DNA of 7,329 bases from contig JBNJEM010000403.1 in NCBI GenBank assembly GCA_051745935.1, forward strand, positions 1 through 7,329. Reading direction: 5' to 3'. This document shows positions 1 to 5,738 of this stretch, piece by piece (position 1 is the first letter of the stretch; each line of letters begins with the position of its first letter). The notes beneath the pieces are model-generated. The model was given only the letters and a program-made list of their open reading frames with translations, was not told where the DNA came from and made no database searches. Position numbers and translations under genes: made by a program. The DNA comes from JBNJEM01 sp051745935. GTDB taxonomy: Bacteria; Planctomycetota; Planctomycetia; Pirellulales; Pirellulaceae.

Positions 1-1
1 C

Positions 2-76
2 TTCGAGTCGGAACTCGTTGAAGAGGTCAAGCCGGGGAAGAATACGATCGATTTTGAATTGAGCTCCGACTCGTGA
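2..76 (+). CDS. C-terminal end of an unidentified protein (5' truncated by window)
   Basis: An open frame enters from the left edge and ends at TGA 74-76. It reads FESELVEEVKPGKNTIDFEL and then SSDS before the stop. The visible tail is acidic. Its Val-Lys-Pro-Gly-Lys-Asn ... Ile-Asp-Phe-Glu-Leu pattern resembles the last beta strand of carboxypeptidase-regulatory-like or transthyretin-like beta-sandwich domains, which are common in small secreted planctomycete proteins. That resemblance is only suggestive, because 24 residues cannot fix a family. The gene converges on the minus-strand zinc-ribbon gene, and the 350 bases between them are repeat material. Confidence 0.55.
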   Translation, partial: FESELVEEVKPGKNTIDFELSSDS

Positions 77-244
77 GTGCCGGCGGCGGGATCTGGAAAA
101 TAGCCCAAGCGATCCGTGAACGCGAGCGGTGGCATAATTGGCCTTTTGGCATTTGGCGAGTTTGCGTATGATGCCGCGCTAGGTTGCGTGGCGGTGGACC
201 GGGGTGCCGGCAGCGAAAGAAGAGGGCGATCCAACTCTGGCGTA

Positions 245-350
245 TTATACCGGTCGCGGATGACTTTGTCCGCCGCGAGTTCGGCCAACGAGAGGACGGC
301 CTGCGTCGAGCAGCTTTCCACCCGGACAAATCCGAGCGCCTGAAAGATAA
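245..350. repeat. Dispersed intergenic repeat A, copy 1
   Basis: About 105 bases starting at TATACCGGTCGCGGAT match 2548-2655. My hand alignment gives about 88 identical positions in 105, with one single-base gap. The longest exact block is the opening 16 bases, and GCTTTCCACCCGGA is a second exact block. Weaker similarity continues upstream to about 165 (GATGCCGCGCT against GATGCAGCGCT). The one-base gap shifts frame between the copies and neither copy has a convincing protein, so this looks like a non-coding repeat or a decayed remnant. It lies between convergent gene ends and abuts repeat B. Confidence 0.75.
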
Positions 351-353
351 GAA

Positions 354-426
354 CCCGAAACAAAACCACGCCCTTTTCCCGTAGTCCAAGGGGGGGTTGG
401 AAGGGAGAGCTCGGTTTTGTTACGGG
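354..426. repeat. Inverted-repeat element B, copy 1, at the 3' end of the zinc-ribbon gene
   Basis: The arms CCCGAAACAAAACC (354-367) and GGTTTTGTTACGGG (413-426) are complementary at 13 of 14 positions around a 45-base centre. The right arm ends directly at the stop codon of the minus-strand zinc-ribbon gene (427-429). In that gene's transcript the element would therefore fold immediately after translation ends and could act as a terminator or 3' stabiliser. That role is inferred. A related element with the same arm core, TTGGAAG and GAGCT blocks sits at 5645-5713. Confidence 0.6.
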
Positions 427-696
427 CTAAAAGCCAATGACGAGGGCAGCGACCAGCGTGATGATGCCCAGGATTCCTAAAGCGATCCACCAGGTTGGTT
501 TATCGGACCAGCCGGATTGCCTCCGGAGCATGAATTCACCGCACACGGGGCACTGATCGGCGTCCTCGTACACATCCGCGTGGCACATGGGACATGCCAC
601 CGTGTCCGTGTCGTCGTCGTCCTCGCAGGGGTCGACGTCGGGGTATTCGCGGTCGTCCAAATCGTCGGACGTATCGTCCCAATAGGCGGCACACAT
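427..696 (-). CDS. Small zinc-ribbon protein with C-terminal membrane anchor
   Basis: This is an 89-residue protein. Residues 1-33 are strongly acidic (Asp/Glu-rich, with a run of Asp at 26-29). Residues 34-54 form a zinc ribbon with CPMC (Cys35, Cys38) and CPVC (Cys49, Cys52), spaced as a CxxC-x10-CxxC knuckle pair. Residues 69-88 are a hydrophobic helix (Trp-Trp-Ile-Ala-Leu-Gly ...), so the protein is probably tail-anchored with the ribbon on one membrane face. Small zinc-ribbon proteins of this plan are common in Planctomycetota; the function is unknown. I chose the ATG at 694-696 because the longer upstream frame is basic and unlike the rest. No clear Shine-Dalgarno precedes it. The gene is transcribed away from the L,D-transpeptidase gene and ends against repeat B. 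Confidence 0.8.
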   Translation of the reverse strand: MCAAYWDDTSDDLDDREYPDVDPCEDDDDTDTVACPMCHADVYEDADQCPVCGEFMLRRQSGWSDKPTWWIALGILGIITLVAALVIGF

Positions 697-770
697 GGTT
701 GGCGCGGTGTCCAATTTCGTTGGAGACTGGGGAGTCGAACTCCGTTTCCACGGAACAGAAGTGACTGTAT

Positions 771-790
771 GGCAATCCGATCGTATTGCC
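771..790. promoter_or_regulatory. Near-perfect 20-bp palindrome in divergent promoter region
   Basis: GGCAATCCGATCGTATTGCC equals its own reverse complement except at one symmetric pair. It lies in the 190-bp spacer between the divergent zinc-ribbon and L,D-transpeptidase genes, the usual place for a dimeric regulator site. On the minus strand a -10-like TATACT (794-799) lies just upstream, so the palindrome would cover the predicted transcription start of the zinc-ribbon gene. No good -35 box was found. It could instead be a transcript hairpin. Confidence 0.35.
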
Positions 791-793
791 CGT

Positions 794-799
794 AGTATA
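794..799 (-). promoter_or_regulatory. Possible -10 box for the zinc-ribbon gene
   Basis: The minus strand reads TATACT, five of six matches to the sigma-70 -10 consensus, about 100 bases upstream of the ATG at 696. The hexamer 17 bases further upstream matches the -35 consensus at only three positions, so support is weak. Confidence 0.22.
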
Positions 800-873
800 C
801 GAATCCTGTTGCAGAGAGTACAGCGGACGGCGCGAAGGTGAGAAGCCATCCCTTGTCTGCTCGTGTTTTCGTC

Positions 874-880
874 AAGGAGG
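874..880 (+). promoter_or_regulatory. Strong Shine-Dalgarno that fixes a GTG start
   Basis: AAGGAGG sits six bases before GTG 887-889. It decides the start of the L,D-transpeptidase gene: an earlier in-frame GTG at 863 lies upstream of this site and would make the site part of the coding sequence. It is the best ribosome binding site in the window. Confidence 0.8.
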
Positions 881-886
881 ACGAAA

Positions 887-2275
887 GTGCAAACGCTCAA
901 GACCGCAATTATCGTTGTTCTATTGCTGGTTGTCTTTTACGGCGTTTACGAGATGCTAAACAGTCCGCCCGCGGAAGAACCGCCCGAGGTGGCCAATTTG
1001 TCGCCGGACGCGACGGCCGAACTGGATATTGATCTCGGAAGCGAGTTCGGGGGGCCGGGGAGCGGGAGCGCGAGCAGCGAGTCATGGCCTTCCGGCCCGC
1101 CTCCGGACCCCAAGAGCTTTGGGCCCTCCCCGCCGGACCCCCGCGATGGAGAGGGTGGACGTTCGGATCAGAGCGAGGCGACCAGCCAGGCTGATGCCGG
1201 CAGGTCGACCCCTCCGTCCCCCACGTCCGGGTTCCAAAATCCCCCACGTTCCTCGCCGGAAACCGTTTCTGCGTCCAACGCGAGCCCCGATCGTATGGAT
1301 CCGCCGCCCGGCGCGTCGGGGTCCTTTCCCTCCGATTCCGGACCGGTTCGCTCGGGCCAGGGAGAGCTTTCCTCGAATCGTGAAGAGGCCGAGACTTCGG
1401 CCACGTTATCACCGCCTCGGATGGCGTCCGCGGTGCCGGAGGCTTCAACGTCTCGCGTTGAAACCTCAGGAGGGGAAGTCCCCGAGGTTCCTCAATTGCA
1501 GCGAAACCCCTATATCGGGGAGGGTGGTGATCGGGGGGCCAGCGAGTCTGGCTCAGCGGACAAGGAGCTGGGCGTGCAAGCCTATCAGCAGGCCCGAAAA
1601 GAGGCCGAGTCGCTGATTGCGGAAGGGGACTACCACGCCGCGCTGCGCACGTTGTCCATGTTTTACAAAAGCCCCGATTTGACCGCTGATGAGCATCGTG
1701 AGTTGCTTGATCTGCTCGATCCGCTGGCGGCTCGGGTGGTCTATTCCCGGGAACACGTATTGGAAGACCCGTACAAGGTCGGACGGAACGAGACCTTGAT
1801 GGACATCGCCGAACAATACAACGTGCCCTACCAGTTACTGCAGAAGATTAACGCGATCGAAGATCCCAAGGTGCTGCTGCCGGGCAGCGAGCTGAAAGTG
1901 GTTTCGGGCCCGTTTCGGGCCGAAGTCGATCTGAGTGCCCGAGAACTGACCGTTTTTCTGGATCGCCTATACGCTGGTCGTTTTCCAGTCACATTGGGAG
2001 CCGATCCCCGACCGGTTCGGGGAGACTTCCAGGTGCGAGATAAGCAGCAGGACAAGACCTATTTCTCCCTAGATGGCCGGACGATCCCGGGGGATAGCCC
2101 GGCCAACCCCTTTGGTGGGCTGTGGGTCGATTTGGGACGCGAGGTCTGTATTCATGGAAGTCCACGACAAGGCGAGGACGAGAAAGAGCGAGGTTGTATT
2201 AGCTTGAGCCCACAAGATGCGGATGACGTCTACAGTATCTTGTCGGTGGGCTCAAAGGTTCGCGTGCTTCGGTGA
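887..2275 (+). CDS. LysM-domain L,D-transpeptidase (YkuD family), membrane-anchored
   Basis: This 462-residue envelope enzyme is predicted to form or exchange peptide cross-links in peptidoglycan. Residues 5-22 are a hydrophobic helix (AIIVVLLLVVFYGVY), a signal anchor. Residues 25-225 are a long low-complexity Pro/Ser/Gly/acidic linker. Residues 228-290 are helical, with a TPR-like stretch (EGDYHAALRTL). Residues 295-338 are a LysM domain (KVGRNETLMDIAEQYNVP ... LLPGSELKV). Residues 345-462 are the YkuD catalytic domain, with His423 in IHGS and the nucleophile Cys437 in RGCISL. The usual S-H-G-C-x-R/N signature is altered: Arg replaces His before Gly-Cys, and Ser replaces the Arg/Asn after it. 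The short His-to-Cys spacing is also noteworthy. The start is GTG 887, set by AAGGAGG six bases upstream. The gene is probably a single unit, divergent from the zinc-ribbon gene. Confidence 0.9.
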   Translation: MQTLKTAIIVVLLLVVFYGVYEMLNSPPAEEPPEVANLSPDATAELDIDLGSEFGGPGSGSASSESWPSGPPPDPKSFGPSPPDPRDGEGGRSDQSEATSQADAGRSTPPSPTSGFQNPPRSSPETVSASNASPDRMDPPPGASGSFPSDSGPVRSGQGELSSNREEAETSATLSPPRMASAVPEASTSRVETSGGEVPEVPQLQRNPYIGEGGDRGASESGSADKELGVQAYQQARKEAESLIAEGDYHAALRTLSMFYKSPDLTADEHRELLDLLDPLAARVVYSREHVLEDPYKVGRNETLMDIAEQYNVPYQLLQKINAIEDPKVLLPGSELKVVSGPFRAEVDLSARELTVFLDRLYAGRFPVTLGADPRPVRGDFQVRDKQQDKTYFSLDGRTIPGDSPANPFGGLWVDLGREVCIHGSPRQGEDEKERGCISLSPQDADDVYSILSVGSKVRVLR

Positions 2276-2338
2276 TCATGACCACTGCGATGCGTGTACA
2301 TCGGGCTTTCTGGCTTGCCGCCCGGCGAAACGCCATCG

Positions 2339-2371
2339 GCCTTTTCGATAAACGGCGTTGGCTGAAAAGGC
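2339..2371. other. Inverted repeat downstream of the L,D-transpeptidase gene
   Basis: GCCTTTTC (2339-2346) and GAAAAGGC (2364-2371) are perfect complements around a 17-base loop, 64 bases after the stop. An alternative pairing, CGCC (2331-2334) with GGCG (2353-2356), overlaps it. There is no T-run on the plus strand, so a classical intrinsic terminator is not supported; a weaker terminator or processing hairpin is possible. Confidence 0.3.
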
Positions 2372-2545
2372 TCGCATTCCTCGCCGCCGATCAGCCGAGG
2401 ATCGGAAAATCAAATTGTCGCGCGATCAGGGTCGGCGGGCGTGAGGCCGATGGCGGTTAATCCTCTCCGCTTGTCCCAGGGTTCGATACGTGCCTCGCGA
2501 TGCAGCGCTGGGGGCACGCCAAACCGAGAGTATTGCCACCGCGAA

Positions 2546-2655
2546 CCGATTTATACCGGTCGCGGATCGCTTTCTCCGCCGCGAGTCCGACCAACGGGGA
2601 GGACGGCTTGCGCCGGGCCGCTTTCCACCCGGAAAAATTAAACCGCCTGAAATAT
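2546..2655. repeat. Dispersed intergenic repeat A, copy 2, upstream of pyrE
   Basis: This is the partner of the repeat at 245-350, in the same orientation. It opens with TATACCGGTCGCGGAT (from 2548) and carries one extra base relative to copy 1 after CCAACG. Weaker similarity extends left to about 2485. The right edge falls about 30 bases before the pyrE ATG and runs into TATACT, where copy 1 has GATAAG. With the inverted repeat at 2339-2371, it accounts for much of the 408-base gap between the L,D-transpeptidase gene and pyrE; I see no gene there. Confidence 0.75.
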
Positions 2656-2658
2656 ACT
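2653..2658 (+). promoter_or_regulatory. Possible -10 box for pyrE at the edge of repeat A
   Basis: TATACT lies 25 bases upstream of the pyrE ATG and would give a leader of roughly 19 bases containing the ribosome binding site. The stretch 17 bases upstream (CGGAAA) is a poor -35, so the call rests on the -10 and its position. Confidence 0.3.
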
Positions 2659-2671
2659 TTGATCTCCTGTT

Positions 2672-2675
2672 GGAG
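2672..2675 (+). promoter_or_regulatory. Ribosome binding site of pyrE
   Basis: GGAG lies eight bases before ATG 2684. It supports this start, which also matches the usual N-terminus of the family. Confidence 0.6.
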
Positions 2676-2683
2676 CTGGGCCG

Positions 2684-3241
2684 ATGTACGACCGGAATGC
2701 CCTGATCGAACTGATTCGCGAGAAGGCTCTCAAGATGGGACGCTTCACATTGGCGTCCGGCAAGGAAGCCTCCTTCTACCTCGATTGCCGCCAAATCACA
2801 CTGGATGGTCGCGGCGCGAACTTGGTGGCGGAGGGGTTTCTTGATCTCATGGCGCCCAGCTTGCCGGATGCGGTTGGCGGCATGGCGATCGGTGCTGATC
2901 CAATCACCGCCGCGGTCATTACCATCGGAGCTCAGCGCGGATTGGCGCTCAACGGTTTCATCGTGCGCAAGGAAGCCAAAGCCCACGGGCGTGGTCGAGG
3001 GGTGGAAGGGCCCGTGGAGCCTGGGCAAAACGCGATTGTCGTCGAAGACGTCGTAACAACTGGCGGCAGCGCGTTGAAAGCGATTGATCAGGTTGAACAG
3101 TTTGGGCTGACCGTGCGCGGGGTTATCGCGATAGTTGACCGGCTCGAGGGCGGCCGCCGTGCATTCGAAGAAAACGGATACTCCCTTCGCACGCTCCTTA
3201 CAATCCGAGATTTCGGCATTGAACCGCCCGACCAACAGTGA
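2684..3241 (+). CDS. pyrE: Orotate phosphoribosyltransferase
   Basis: This cytoplasmic enzyme of pyrimidine synthesis joins orotate to PRPP, giving orotidine 5'-phosphate and pyrophosphate. The 185 residues show the family landmarks in order: the N-terminal GRFTLASGKEASFYLDCRQ block (residues 19-37), the flexible catalytic loop RKEAKAHG (95-102; Arg95, Lys96, Lys99, His101), and the PRPP-binding signature VVEDVVTTGGSA (119-130; Glu121, Asp122 and the TTGGS loop). The length is slightly short of the roughly 210 residues of E. coli PyrE, as in many bacterial short forms. The gene stands alone with repeat A immediately upstream, and it converges on the NRDE gene with 165 bases between. No other pyr gene is visible, so it is probably regulated independently. 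Confidence 0.95.
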   Translation: MYDRNALIELIREKALKMGRFTLASGKEASFYLDCRQITLDGRGANLVAEGFLDLMAPSLPDAVGGMAIGADPITAAVITIGAQRGLALNGFIVRKEAKAHGRGRGVEGPVEPGQNAIVVEDVVTTGGSALKAIDQVEQFGLTVRGVIAIVDRLEGGRRAFEENGYSLRTLLTIRDFGIEPPDQQ

Positions 3242-3406
3242 CGGCGACGTGTGATTCCAGCTCAGCCCCACGCGTAACCGTATCGACAAAAACATGCAAG
3301 ACAAAAATGGCGTGCCTGGTGACCGTTTGCGGATTCTGTCACGGTTGCCCAGCAACGGCATAACACGTTGGCTGGTGGGAAGCCCAAATGGCTTTGTTGC
3401 CGGTTG

Positions 3407-4186
3407 TTAGACTCTGGCCTTCGACTTGGCGCGGGCTTCTCGCAACCCCCGACTCAGGATATCGCGGAGCAGGGGCGAGTAATCCTCGAACTTCGTGCGG
3501 TCCGGCGCGCCGTCAGCGAACTGGAAAATGGCGTCGCGCGGTTTGCGCCCCAACGAAATCAGCGTGCTACTGACGGTACCTCGCTTCTTGTTGCGAATCA
3601 CCATGCTGGGCCGACCCGGTGGAGAAGGCGACCGGGCAAACACTTTGCTCGCAACCGCAAGGAACTTGACCGGCGAGTCCAGAATCTGCAATGTCAACAG
3701 TCGGTGAGCCATTCTCACCCGTTCGTCGCGAGGATCGTTGACGTCCCCGTCGGACACAATGCTCAGTCCTTCCTCTAACGGGACTGCTTCGGCGTCGTCA
3801 CACCCGTGGACCACCCACCCGCTTTCGCTGTCGGCGATCACGTAGTTCACCCCGTTGTAACGACCGCTCGAGAGTTCCTCCAACGCCACGTCAACCGCCT
3901 CCCGAGCCGATCCGGCTCGCAGCAAGTCGCGGCACAACGCTCCCCGAGATCGCGGCGCTACCGGGGGCATCAGACGTACACGATTGCAAACGCCAACAAA
4001 CATTCCATGCTGGTTCACCCCTAACCATGTACCACCAGCCTGCTGATCAACGCCGCACAACACGCGTGGCTTGCCAGACTGAATCGACGGTGGTTGGCTG
4101 GGCCGATCATAGTGCTCTTCACGATTCGCGGCCACTAGAATAGGGGATTCCGGAACGAGTCGATATTGGATAGCCAAAAGGCACAT
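3407..4186 (-). CDS. NRDE / TANGO2-family protein (predicted Ntn-hydrolase fold)
   Basis: This is a 259-residue protein beginning Met-Cys-Leu-Leu-Ala. Cys2 would be exposed as an N-terminal nucleophile after Met removal, as proposed for the family. The name-giving motif appears as ANREE (residues 20-24), with Glu for the usual Asp in N-R-D-E. GGTWLGVNQHG (51-61) and GTVSSTLISL (203-212) are the other family blocks. The function in bacteria is unsettled; the eukaryotic relative TANGO2 has been linked to lipid, heme or acyl-CoA handling, and this sequence does not decide it. The ATG at 4184-4186 puts Cys at position 2. A longer frame to 4267 would bury it and carries no family similarity. No Shine-Dalgarno is evident. 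Confidence 0.88.
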   Translation of the reverse strand: MCLLAIQYRLVPESPILVAANREEHYDRPSQPPSIQSGKPRVLCGVDQQAGGTWLGVNQHGMFVGVCNRVRLMPPVAPRSRGALCRDLLRAGSAREAVDVALEELSSGRYNGVNYVIADSESGWVVHGCDDAEAVPLEEGLSIVSDGDVNDPRDERVRMAHRLLTLQILDSPVKFLAVASKVFARSPSPPGRPSMVIRNKKRGTVSSTLISLGRKPRDAIFQFADGAPDRTKFEDYSPLLRDILSRGLREARAKSKARV

Positions 4187-4269
4187 AGCAAACAATTCGA
4201 TTTGAAAGGAATCTTGTGGTGGGCAAAACGTGGCCAACGCCAACGTCGGGTTGGCTCTCATATCCACTC

Positions 4270-4363
4270 ATGTATCCGATAATGTATTCGTTAAAAAACC
4301 GCTCGTACATCCCCACGCGGGGGTGATAGGTCCAATTTCCTATCCCGGTGGCTTCGGATACAT
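4270..4363. other. Possible three-way-junction structure upstream of the NRDE gene
   Basis: The outer arms ATGTATCCG (4270-4278) and CGGATACAT (4355-4363) are perfect 9-bp complements. Between them lie two further hairpins: CCCC/GGGG around ACGC (about 4311-4322), and GATAGG/CCTATC (4325-4330 with 4339-4344). A second, one-mismatch copy of the left arm, ATGTATTCG, lies at 4282-4290. On the minus strand this lies 80-180 bases upstream of the NRDE start, so it could be leader RNA or an operator cluster. Confidence 0.35.
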
Positions 4364-4580
4364 AGGCGCCACGCAATCACGCATGGCACCAACGTGGCTA
4401 GGTTTTCCAGCGTAAACGGTGGGAGCGGGGCGGGTTAGGGCGTTCGATGGAATGCGTCATCCGTCCCCCACGGGCTGCCCCGCCAGCGGTTTGGCCGTTG
4501 CTTCGCACGTGACATTTATACGCGAGTGGAGGCCCGATCGTTCGGAGATTCCGCCAGCGGGGAGGACCTAATTGGGGTAA

Positions 4581-4608
4581 GCGGAGCCCCGCTATCTTGG
4601 GCCTCCGC
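4581..4608 (+). other. Hairpin with a competing upstream pairing partner
   Basis: GCGGAG plus CCC (4581-4589) pair with GGG, a bulged C, and CTCCGC (4599-4608) around a nine-base loop. GGGCCTCC (4599-4606) is also the perfect complement of GGAGGCCC (4528-4535), so the two folds exclude each other. A third stem, GCGGGCC (4607-4613) with GGTCCGC (4627-4633), follows. This is seen in sequence; any RNA role is inference. Confidence 0.3.
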
Positions 4609-5014
4609 GGGCCTTGGTCATAACTTGGTCCGCGCAAGACCAGGGGAGGGGTATTTGTTCACTATATGGGCTCCTAAGAAGGGGCCGCCATTTTACCCTA
4701 TTGAAGCCCCAAACCTGGACTTTTCCAAGATCAATTCATGCCGACACTGCTCGCATCCGACGAACTTACGACCGAGGCCGGCTTCCGCCGCGCCCCGGTG
4801 GGTGGCGATCGGGCCGCCCTTGAGCTGATAAGAATTGGCTGCTGAGCGGTGGCTGGATTCCATCCCATTTTCTTCCGCTCGCGGCACGATTGAAAACGAG
4901 CCGCCCAAGGGGCTGGAACCGATTGCTCCGAGGCTTCTCCTGCAACAGCGGACCGCCATGGCTCGCAATCGGCTGAAATGTTACGATTGTCTCATCCAAG
5001 AACCCCGGATGGCT

Positions 5015-5094
5015 CTGTTCGTAGGGCGTAACAGGCGCGCACGGGGCGCGCGTCCTTGGCGTGAGCGACCAAGGGGAGCGCACCATCCCTGTGC
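5015..5094. other. Four consecutive hairpins
   Basis: The stems are CTGTT/AACAG (5015-5034), GCGCGC/GCGCGC (5035-5051), CCTTGG/CCAAGG (5054-5074) and GCAC/GTGC (5080-5094). They follow each other almost without spacers, and all arms are perfect complements. I could not match this to tRNA, tmRNA, RNase P or SRP RNA motifs. It may be a structured RNA, or chance in GC-rich DNA. Confidence 0.3.
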
Positions 5095-5261
5095 GGGGTC
5101 CCTTTGGGCTGGCGGCCCTGGCGCCTTAGAGTCGTGACCATCCAAAATGAGTCCTCGGCTCGTTTCGGCCATGTTGGTGGAGTTGGAAACGGCCGATATA
5201 TCTTCGTAGCCCTATGAATTTGCAACAATGTTGTTATATTCAAGCGTTTGGTGCGCGCACG

Positions 5262-5290
5262 CCGGGTTTCATGCCACCGGGTTTCATGCA
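5262..5290 (+). repeat. 13-bp direct repeat
   Basis: CCGGGTTTCATGC occurs at 5262-5274 and again at 5278-5290, with a 16-base period. A degenerate GTGGGTTTCCATT follows at about 5324. It looks like a local duplication. Confidence 0.6.
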
Positions 5291-5336
5291 AGCACGGTGG
5301 GGGCCATGGGACGAAATGCCGAGTGGGTTTCCATTT

Positions 5337-5371
5337 GGCATCGGCCGCGGGCTTCGCGGTGTGCCGATGCC
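5337..5371. other. Strong hairpin, 13 bp of stem
   Basis: GGCATCGG (5337-5344) pairs with CCGATGCC (5364-5371), and directly inside it CCGCG (5345-5349) pairs with CGCGG (5355-5359). The loop is GGCTT and a four-base bulge (TGTG) lies on the 3' side. It is the strongest single hairpin I found. It lacks a T-run on either side, so it is not a standard intrinsic terminator. Confidence 0.5.
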
Positions 5372-5644
5372 GGTTCGGATTTGGGGGCGAAGGGGGCCAG
5401 CGTTGGTGGTTGGGGGGCGTGAAGGGTTGGTTGGAGTTCCTTTGCGGCTGATTTCTGGTTACAGTGTAGCACCGTGGCGATCGGGATTTGCGTGGCTCAC
5501 TGGCCGTGGTGCCGTGGGCGAATCCAAGATGACGTGATTCGCTGGCAAACCCTGCTTGCCTTGTCTTCCCCATTTACACGGAAAATGCACCGTCGCCTGT
5601 GTGTCGTTTGTGATTGGGCGGTGTGGAGTGTTTTTAAGGCGCCA

Positions 5645-5713
5645 TCACAAAACCATTCGAATTTCCGGCCATCCAACGGGTTTTGGAAGCGGGAGCTGGG
5701 TTTTGTGACCGGC
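5645..5713. repeat. Inverted-repeat element B, copy 2, upstream of fabH
   Basis: TCACAAAACC (5645-5654) and GGTTTTGTGA (5699-5708) are perfect 10-bp complements. Blocks CAAAACCA, TCCA, TTGGAAG, GAGCT and GGTTTTGT occur in the same order as in the copy at 354-426, and the total length is similar (69 against 73 bases). It ends 36 bases before the fabH ATG, so it would lie in the fabH leader or promoter. Confidence 0.55.
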
Positions 5714-5738
5714 TGTAGATCCCAAGAGCAGACGCCTC

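Noticed and set aside
27..389. 120-codon minus-strand open frame over repeats A and B
   Set aside because: The frame is broken by a one-base difference in the other copy of repeat A, and the product is Arg/Ser-rich and featureless.
700..800. tRNA-like T-arm (GGAGTTCGACTCC on the minus strand)
   Set aside because: The T-stem has mismatches when the loop is placed correctly, no matching acceptor or anticodon arm lies 60-75 bases upstream, and no CCA end is in register.
2426..3361. 311-codon minus-strand open frame opposite pyrE and repeat A
   Set aside because: It mostly mirrors pyrE codons and the repeat. No domain is recognised, and it crosses two unrelated regions.
3242..3406. Terminator between convergent pyrE and the NRDE gene
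   Set aside because: Only 5-bp stems (GTGAC/GTCAC and ACCGT/ACGGT, overlapping each other, around 3320-3346) were found, with no T-run on either strand.
4738..4845. Short plus-strand frame of 35 codons beginning MPTLLASDELTTEAGFRRAP
   Set aside because: Its composition looks more protein-like than its surroundings and it could be a remnant N-terminus. It has no ribosome binding site, no match I recognise and no continuation in other frames that I could trace.
5214..5537. 107-codon plus-strand open frame (Gly/Pro/Trp/Arg-rich)
   Set aside because: There is no ribosome binding site or family feature. The PGFM-like repetition is the translation of the 13-bp direct repeat, and the rest follows the G/T skew.
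4992..5573. 193-codon open frame on the minus strand in the long gap
   Set aside because: The product is Pro/Arg/His/Thr-rich with no hydrophobic core, no recognised motif and no ribosome binding site. Its length follows from the strand base skew that removes stops. It also spans the hairpin run and the strong hairpin.
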